From assembly GCA_035284865.1 (NCBI GenBank), contig JAYKHL010000235.1, forward strand, positions 1 to 11,080: a DNA stretch of 11,080 nt, given 5' to 3'. Shown in pieces: positions 7,233-11,080 of this stretch. The notes below the pieces were generated by a model. That model had not been told where the DNA came from. It searched no databases and saw nothing but the letters and a program-made list of their open reading frames with translations. The stretch comes from JAYKHL01 sp035284865. Its GTDB lineage: Bacteria > Cyanobacteriota > Sericytochromatia > S15B-MN24 > JAQBPE01. Both the position numbers and the translations under genes were made by a program. How positions within the stretch are numbered: the stretch's first letter is position 1; every line of letters begins with the position of its first letter.

Positions 7233-7238
7233 TCGCGA

Positions 7239-8744
7239 ATGATAAAGCCCTGGAACGAACCCCTGTTCATATTCGAACTCGCCAACAACCACATGGGTGA
7301 CCCTGACCACGGCTCTGCTCTCATCCGGTTGCTGGGGGACCTGGCCAGGCGCCATGGGGTCCGGGCTGCCGTCAAGTTTCAGTACAGGGACCTTGACACG
7401 TTCATCCACCCGCGTGAGCGTCACGGCGAGCCGAGCGGCTATGTGAAGCGCTTCCTCGAGACCCGGCTGTCCCGCGTGCAGTTCGATGAGTTGGTGCGTG
7501 TGGCCCGCGAGGCTGGCCTCGGGGTCCTATCTACCCCATTCGATGAAGCCTCGGTGGCCGTCGTTCGGGAGCAGGGGCTCGACTTCGTAAAAATTGCAAG
7601 CGCCTCCTTCACGGACTGGCCCCTGCTCGAGGCGGTTGCGGCTACCGAGGTTCCCATCATCGCCTCGACCGCTGGCGCTACGGTCGAAGAGCTCGATCGG
7701 GTCGTCAGTTTTTTTCGTCATCGGCAGAAAACCTTTGCCCTGATGCATTGCGTGGCGGAGTATCCGACGCCCGATGCCCACATGCATCTCGGTCAGATCG
7801 ATTTCCTGCGTGAGCGCTTTCCGGATGTTCCCATTGGCTTCAGCACACATGAAGAGCCTGCCAGCACCGAATTCATCCGGCTTGCCATCGCCAAGGGTGC
7901 CCGGATTTTCGAGAAGCACGTGGGCCTTCCCACGGAACGGTTTGGCAATAACGCTTACTCGGCGTCCCCCGAGCAGGTTGATGCCTGGCTGGCGGCCGCC
8001 AAGCGCACTTGGCTGGTGTGTGGAGAGTCTGTCTCGCGGGCGCCGGCCAACGAGAGGGAACAGGCCAGTTTGCGCTCGCTACGCCGGGGTGTCTTCCTGA
8101 AGCGGGCCCTTCCTGCAGGGGTGCGAGTGCGCGACGAGGATGTCTACTTCGCCTTTCCACCTTCACCCGGTCAGGTTCTTGCCAACGACTGGTCCAAGTA
8201 CAGCCGGTTCATTACCACGGAGGCGGTGGCCGCCGATGCGCCACTCACGCTTGGGGTGTCCCGATACGAGCATGACCGAGAGGCAGTGCTCTCGATCTGC
8301 GAGCGCGTCCGGGCCTTTCTGGCGTCACAACGGGTCGTCGTCCCCGGCCATGTCGAGCTCGAGATCTCCCATCACTACGGCATTGAGCGCTTCGAAGAGG
8401 TGGGTCTCTCGATGTTTACCGTTGTCAATCGCGGCTACTGCAAGAAGGTGATGGTGCTCTTGCCCGGGCAGCGCCATCCGGAGCAGCATCACCTTCTCAA
8501 GGAGGAGACTTTCTGCGTCATGGCTGGTGAGGTTCGCTTCTCGCTCGACGGCGAGGAGCGCTGGGGTCGGCCTGGCGACGTCCTCACCGTGATGCCCGGG
8601 GTGCGCCATGCATTCTCCAGCGAGACGGGTGCCGTGATCGAGGAGATCTCGTCTACGCATCACGCGAACGACTCCTACTACACGGACCCGTCGATCAACG
8701 AGAACCCTCACCGAAAGACCTATTTGAGCTACTGGATGGGCTGA
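7239..8744 (+). CDS. NeuB-type sialic acid synthase fused to a D-lyxose-isomerase-like cupin
   Basis: A 501-residue fusion. Residues 1 to about 265 form a NeuB barrel: FIFELANNHMG (10-20), VKFQ (45-48), KIASASFTDWPLL (118-130), HCVAEYPTP (170-178), GFSTHEE (200-206) and FEKHVGLP (224-231). NeuB enzymes condense phosphoenolpyruvate with an N-acyl aldose to give a nonulosonic acid. Residues about 275-345 (LRSLRRGVFLKRALPAGVRV and on) are the SAF/antifreeze-like domain that helps bind substrate in NeuB. Residues about 375-501 are a cupin resembling sugar isomerases of the D-lyxose isomerase type: HHYGIERFEEVG (378-389), LLPGQRHPEQHH, KEETF (421-425) and GVRHAFSSETGAVIEEIS (454-471); possible metal ligands are H413, H417, H418, E422, E423 and H457. 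Ordinary NeuB is about 350 residues, so the cupin is an addition. The aldose substrate is unknown and may not be ManNAc. The stop overlaps the next ATG (TGATG). Confidence 0.88.
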   Translation: MIKPWNEPLFIFELANNHMGDPDHGSALIRLLGDLARRHGVRAAVKFQYRDLDTFIHPRERHGEPSGYVKRFLETRLSRVQFDELVRVAREAGLGVLSTPFDEASVAVVREQGLDFVKIASASFTDWPLLEAVAATEVPIIASTAGATVEELDRVVSFFRHRQKTFALMHCVAEYPTPDAHMHLGQIDFLRERFPDVPIGFSTHEEPASTEFIRLAIAKGARIFEKHVGLPTERFGNNAYSASPEQVDAWLAAAKRTWLVCGESVSRAPANEREQASLRSLRRGVFLKRALPAGVRVRDEDVYFAFPPSPGQVLANDWSKYSRFITTEAVAADAPLTLGVSRYEHDREAVLSICERVRAFLASQRVVVPGHVELEISHHYGIERFEEVGLSMFTVVNRGYCKKVMVLLPGQRHPEQHHLLKEETFCVMAGEVRFSLDGEERWGRPGDVLTVMPGVRHAFSSETGAVIEEISSTHHANDSYYTDPSINENPHRKTYLSYWMG

Positions 8745-10570
8745 TGGCGGCGCCTCACACGACCCGGGTCGCAGACTACGTGATGCAGCGCCTCGTGGAG
8801 GCTGGCGTTCAGCACGTCTTCGTCCTGCCGGGAGGTGGTGCGATGCACCTCAACGACGCGCTCATCAGCGAGCCGAGGTTGCAGGCGGTGCCTTGCCACC
8901 ATGAGCAGGCCTGTGGCATCGCGGCCGAAGCGTGTGGGCGGACGAGCGCAGCCGGCTTCGGGGTGGCCCTCGTCACGACGGGGCCGGGCAGCACGAACGT
9001 TCTCACGCCCGTGGCTGGTGCCTGGGCAGAGTCGCTGCCCCTTCTCGTGATTTCGGGCCAGGTCAAGCGTGCGGAGGCCGCTCGGGCCAGCGAGTTCCGA
9101 CAGGCTGGCGTGCAGGGGGTGGATATTGTCTCCATGGCGAAACCCATTACAAAGCACGCTGTCACCATCCTGGCGCCCGAGGACGTGGCCGACGAGCTCG
9201 AGCGTGCGCTGGCGCTGATGCGCTCCGGCCGCCCGGGGCCGGTCTGGCTCGACCTGCCGCTCGACGTCCAGGCCGCCCCATGGCCCGGTCGAGTGTCGGG
9301 CATTGTGCCGCCAGTGCCTACCCTGGGGGACCTGCCAATCGATTGGGATGCGCTGCTGGCCCGGCTGGCCAGGTCAGAGCGTCCGCTGCTCCTCCTCGGG
9401 CACGGCGTGCGTATCGCGGGCGCAGCTGATGCAGTGCGGTCACTGGCTGAGCGTAGCGGGATCCCCTGTGCTTTTACATGGAATGCTGCGGATATGTTGC
9501 CATACGAGCATCCGCTCTATGTTGGGCGCCCCGGCGTGGTGGCCGCCCGTGCCCCGAACCTGGCAGTTCAGAGCTGTGACCTCCTCATCGCCATCGGGGT
9601 CCGACTCGACAACGTGGTGACGGCATACCACCCGGCGGACTTTGCCCGCCAAGCCCACAAGGTGGTGGTGGACGTCGACCCCGTAGAACTCGCCAAGCAC
9701 CCGTTCTCCGACGCGACGCGGGTGCAGGCGGACGCCAGGGAATTTGTCACGGCTCTTGCGGCCCGCGTGAAGGAGCCGGGGCCTTGGGAAGCCTGGCGTG
9801 GTCGCTGCGAGGGCTGGAAGAGGCGCTTCGACGCGATTGACGGCCGTCCGTTCCCCGCCGAGGGGCCGCTGGCTCACTTCGAGCTGGTGGACGCGCTCTC
9901 GGAATTGGTGCCACCCGATCAGCTGATCGTGACCGGGAGCTCGGGGCTCGCGGTCGAGGTGTTCTATACGGTCTTTCGAAACAAACCCGGCCAGCGGGTG
10001 TTTCTTACTTCGGGGCTGGGGGCCATGGGGTACGGTCTTCCAGCAGCGATTGGAGCCTGCCTCGGGGCGCAGCGGCGGCCGACATTAGCTGTCGAGAGCG
10101 ATGGTAGCTTGATGTTGAATCTCCAGGAGCTAGCCACCCTCAAGCAACTGGACCTGCCACTGGTTTTGCTCGTGCTTGACAATGGTGGATATGCGTCGAT
10201 CCGTAACACCCAGGCTAACTACTTTGAAGGGCGCTTTCTGGCGGTGGATGAGGCCTCAGGTCTCTGGCTACCCGACTGGGTGGCACTCGCGCAGGCCTTC
10301 GGGCTTCCGGCCTCGCGCCTGAGGCGGGGCCCTTGCTGGCGAGACGAGCTGGCTCGGGCGCTGGCCCATCCGGGCCCGTCGGTCTGCGTGGTCGAGCTTG
10401 TGCCGACCGAGGTTTTGGCGCCCAAGGTCTCTGCCATGCCTCAGCCGGATGGCTCGATGGTTTCGATGCCACTCGAGGACATGGCCCCGTTGCTGCCGCT
10501 CGCCGTGCTGGCGGAGGCCCTGGATGGGAGGGTGGCTGCCCAGAGCCTGCGGGTCCGGGGGGAGGGCTGA
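8744..10570 (+). CDS. Thiamine diphosphate-dependent enzyme, acetolactate-synthase-like
   Basis: A 608-residue protein with the three-domain order of the acetolactate synthase/pyruvate oxidase group. The Pyr domain (1 to about 170) has FVLPGGGAMHLNDAL, the ylide-forming glutamate E54 in CHHEQACGIAAE and LVTTGPGSTNVLTPVAGAWAE-type sequence. The central domain (about 190-330) has LLLLGHGVRIAGA and AIGVRLDN. The PP domain (about 360-560) has SGLGAMGYGLPAAIGA and the ThDP/Mg signature ESDGS (451-455) followed at the expected spacing by DNGGY (479-483). The first glycine of the usual GDG is serine here, while the ligands D453 and N480 remain. Such enzymes decarboxylate 2-oxo acids and may join the resulting two-carbon unit to an aldehyde or ketone, as YerE does in yersiniose synthesis. 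Housekeeping valine/isoleucine synthesis is unlikely in this locus. It overlaps NeuB-cupin by one base. Confidence 0.88.
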   Translation: MAAPHTTRVADYVMQRLVEAGVQHVFVLPGGGAMHLNDALISEPRLQAVPCHHEQACGIAAEACGRTSAAGFGVALVTTGPGSTNVLTPVAGAWAESLPLLVISGQVKRAEAARASEFRQAGVQGVDIVSMAKPITKHAVTILAPEDVADELERALALMRSGRPGPVWLDLPLDVQAAPWPGRVSGIVPPVPTLGDLPIDWDALLARLARSERPLLLLGHGVRIAGAADAVRSLAERSGIPCAFTWNAADMLPYEHPLYVGRPGVVAARAPNLAVQSCDLLIAIGVRLDNVVTAYHPADFARQAHKVVVDVDPVELAKHPFSDATRVQADAREFVTALAARVKEPGPWEAWRGRCEGWKRRFDAIDGRPFPAEGPLAHFELVDALSELVPPDQLIVTGSSGLAVEVFYTVFRNKPGQRVFLTSGLGAMGYGLPAAIGACLGAQRRPTLAVESDGSLMLNLQELATLKQLDLPLVLLVLDNGGYASIRNTQANYFEGRFLAVDEASGLWLPDWVALAQAFGLPASRLRRGPCWRDELARALAHPGPSVCVVELVPTEVLAPKVSAMPQPDGSMVSMPLEDMAPLLPLAVLAEALDGRVAAQSLRVRGEG

Positions 10571-10577
10571 GCCGCTC

Positions 10578-11080
10578 GTGCGAAGAGCCCACCTCCTGTT
10601 CGATCTCGATGGTACTCTGGTGGATTCCTGTGAAGGCATCGCGGTCAGTTTGCGTGCGGCATTGCGGACGTGTGGCCTTGCCGCACAGCCTGAGGTCGGA
10701 CGGGAGATGGTGGGACCGCCGCTGCGTGAGCTGCTGGCTCCATGGCTACCCCCCGGTGACGCGCAACTCTTGGCGCGCGCGACCGAAGCCTTCAAGGCTC
10801 ATTATGACGAGGCTGGCTTCCTGCTGGCTGCTCCGTTCGATGGTGTGGAGGCCATGCTGGTGGCCTTGGCTCGCGCTGGCATTGCAACCTCCGTGGTCAC
10901 CAACAAGCGGGCGGCCCCAGCCAGGGCGATTATAGACGGCCTCGGCTGGGGACGATTTTTCGAAAGGATTTATGCGCTGGACTCTTGGAACCCGGTCGCT
11001 CCGTCCAAGGCGGAGGCGCTGTCGCGGGTGCTGAAGCAGTATGGCCTGCGGGCCGACGAGACCTGGTACGTGGGAGATCG
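10578..11080 (+). CDS. HAD-superfamily phosphatase, phosphoglycolate-phosphatase-like (3' end outside window)
   Basis: Frame 3 is open from GTG 10578 to the end, giving 167 residues. Motif I is FDLDGTLVDS (8-17, nucleophile D9 and acid/base D11). A helical cap region of the beta-phosphoglucomutase/phosphoglycolate phosphatase type follows (EMVGPPLRELL). Motif II is VVTNK (T108), the motif III lysine is in SKAEAL (K144), and motif IV has just begun (YVGD, D167) when the window ends. It lacks only about 40-50 residues of the usual 210-220. It probably dephosphorylates a sugar phosphate or ulosonate phosphate from the pathway; a Gph-like housekeeping role is the alternative. It begins 7 bp after the ThDP gene, so it is co-transcribed. 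The purine-rich GGGGGGAGGG (10556-10565 region) is a somewhat distant ribosome binding site. Confidence 0.88.
   Translation, partial: MRRAHLLFDLDGTLVDSCEGIAVSLRAALRTCGLAAQPEVGREMVGPPLRELLAPWLPPGDAQLLARATEAFKAHYDEAGFLLAAPFDGVEAMLVALARAGIATSVVTNKRAAPARAIIDGLGWGRFFERIYALDSWNPVAPSKAEALSRVLKQYGLRADETWYVGD

Larger units (their letters stand above)
6870..7238. other. 369-bp gap without a recognised gene
   Basis: Frame 2 stays open to TAG at 7022-7024 and frame 3 is open from 7062 into the next gene, but neither stretch shows a recognisable domain. The NeuB family normally begins at the ATG at 7239. Two GGGCCC copies (7083-7088 and 7109-7114) could pair but have no T-run. The gap probably separates two transcription units or holds unrecognisable gene remains. 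Confidence 0.5.

Noticed and set aside
7062..7238. N-terminal extension of NeuB-cupin
   Set aside because: The added 59 residues have no family match, and ATG 7239 has GGGGAG at good spacing and begins just before the conserved ELANNH motif.
10333..10935. Plus-strand open frame (200 codons) over the ThDP gene end and HAD gene start
   Set aside because: It crosses two supported genes in another frame; the HAD motifs DLDGT, VVTNK and YVGD are in the frame starting at 10578.

Overview
The window is GC-rich overall (42 of the first 60 bases are G or C) and every credible gene lies on the + strand. Genes are tightly packed, with GTGA or TGATG stop/start overlaps and several GTG or TTG starts. Gene content is that of a bacterial surface-polysaccharide or glycan-modification locus (O-antigen, capsule or similar): a lipid-linked type glycosyltransferase, two methyltransferases, a sugar-nucleotide type SDR, a sialic-acid-synthase-like enzyme, a ThDP enzyme and a HAD phosphatase. 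The host is probably a high-GC, Gram-negative-like bacterium such as a myxobacterium or proteobacterium. That is a guess, because nothing in the window fixes the taxon.

Layout: (1) 1-1394, the 3' end of an HMGL/DRE-TIM type aldolase, followed directly by an LdpA-like 2x[4Fe-4S] protein. (2) 1397-2208, a decayed stretch: the N-terminal half of a GmhA-like SIS isomerase runs into frameshifted remains of what looks like a TIM-barrel sugar phosphate isomerase/epimerase. (3) 2320-3504, an intact FkbM methyltransferase with an extra N-terminal nucleotide-binding-like domain, then about 420 bp without a recognised gene. (4) 3924-6869, a compact run of zinc-ribbon class I methyltransferase, GT2 glycosyltransferase with two membrane helices, and extended SDR. 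(5) About 370 bp without a recognised gene, possibly carrying a promoter. (6) 7239 to the end, a NeuB-cupin fusion, an acetolactate-synthase-like ThDP enzyme and a HAD phosphatase cut by the window edge.

How they may work together (inference): the NeuB domain would condense phosphoenolpyruvate with an aldose to make a 3-deoxy-2-ulosonic acid, and the fused D-lyxose-isomerase-like cupin could supply or reshape the sugar. The HAD protein would dephosphorylate an intermediate. The ThDP enzyme and the HMGL aldolase would do C-C bond chemistry on 2-oxo acids or keto sugars. The SDR would reduce or epimerise a sugar, the methyltransferases would decorate it, and the GT2 protein would transfer a sugar to a lipid carrier. 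The combination of aldolase, LdpA-like Fe-S protein, NeuB-cupin and ThDP enzyme fits no characterised pathway I can name and is the main point of interest. I see no tRNA, rRNA, CRISPR array or intact mobile element.
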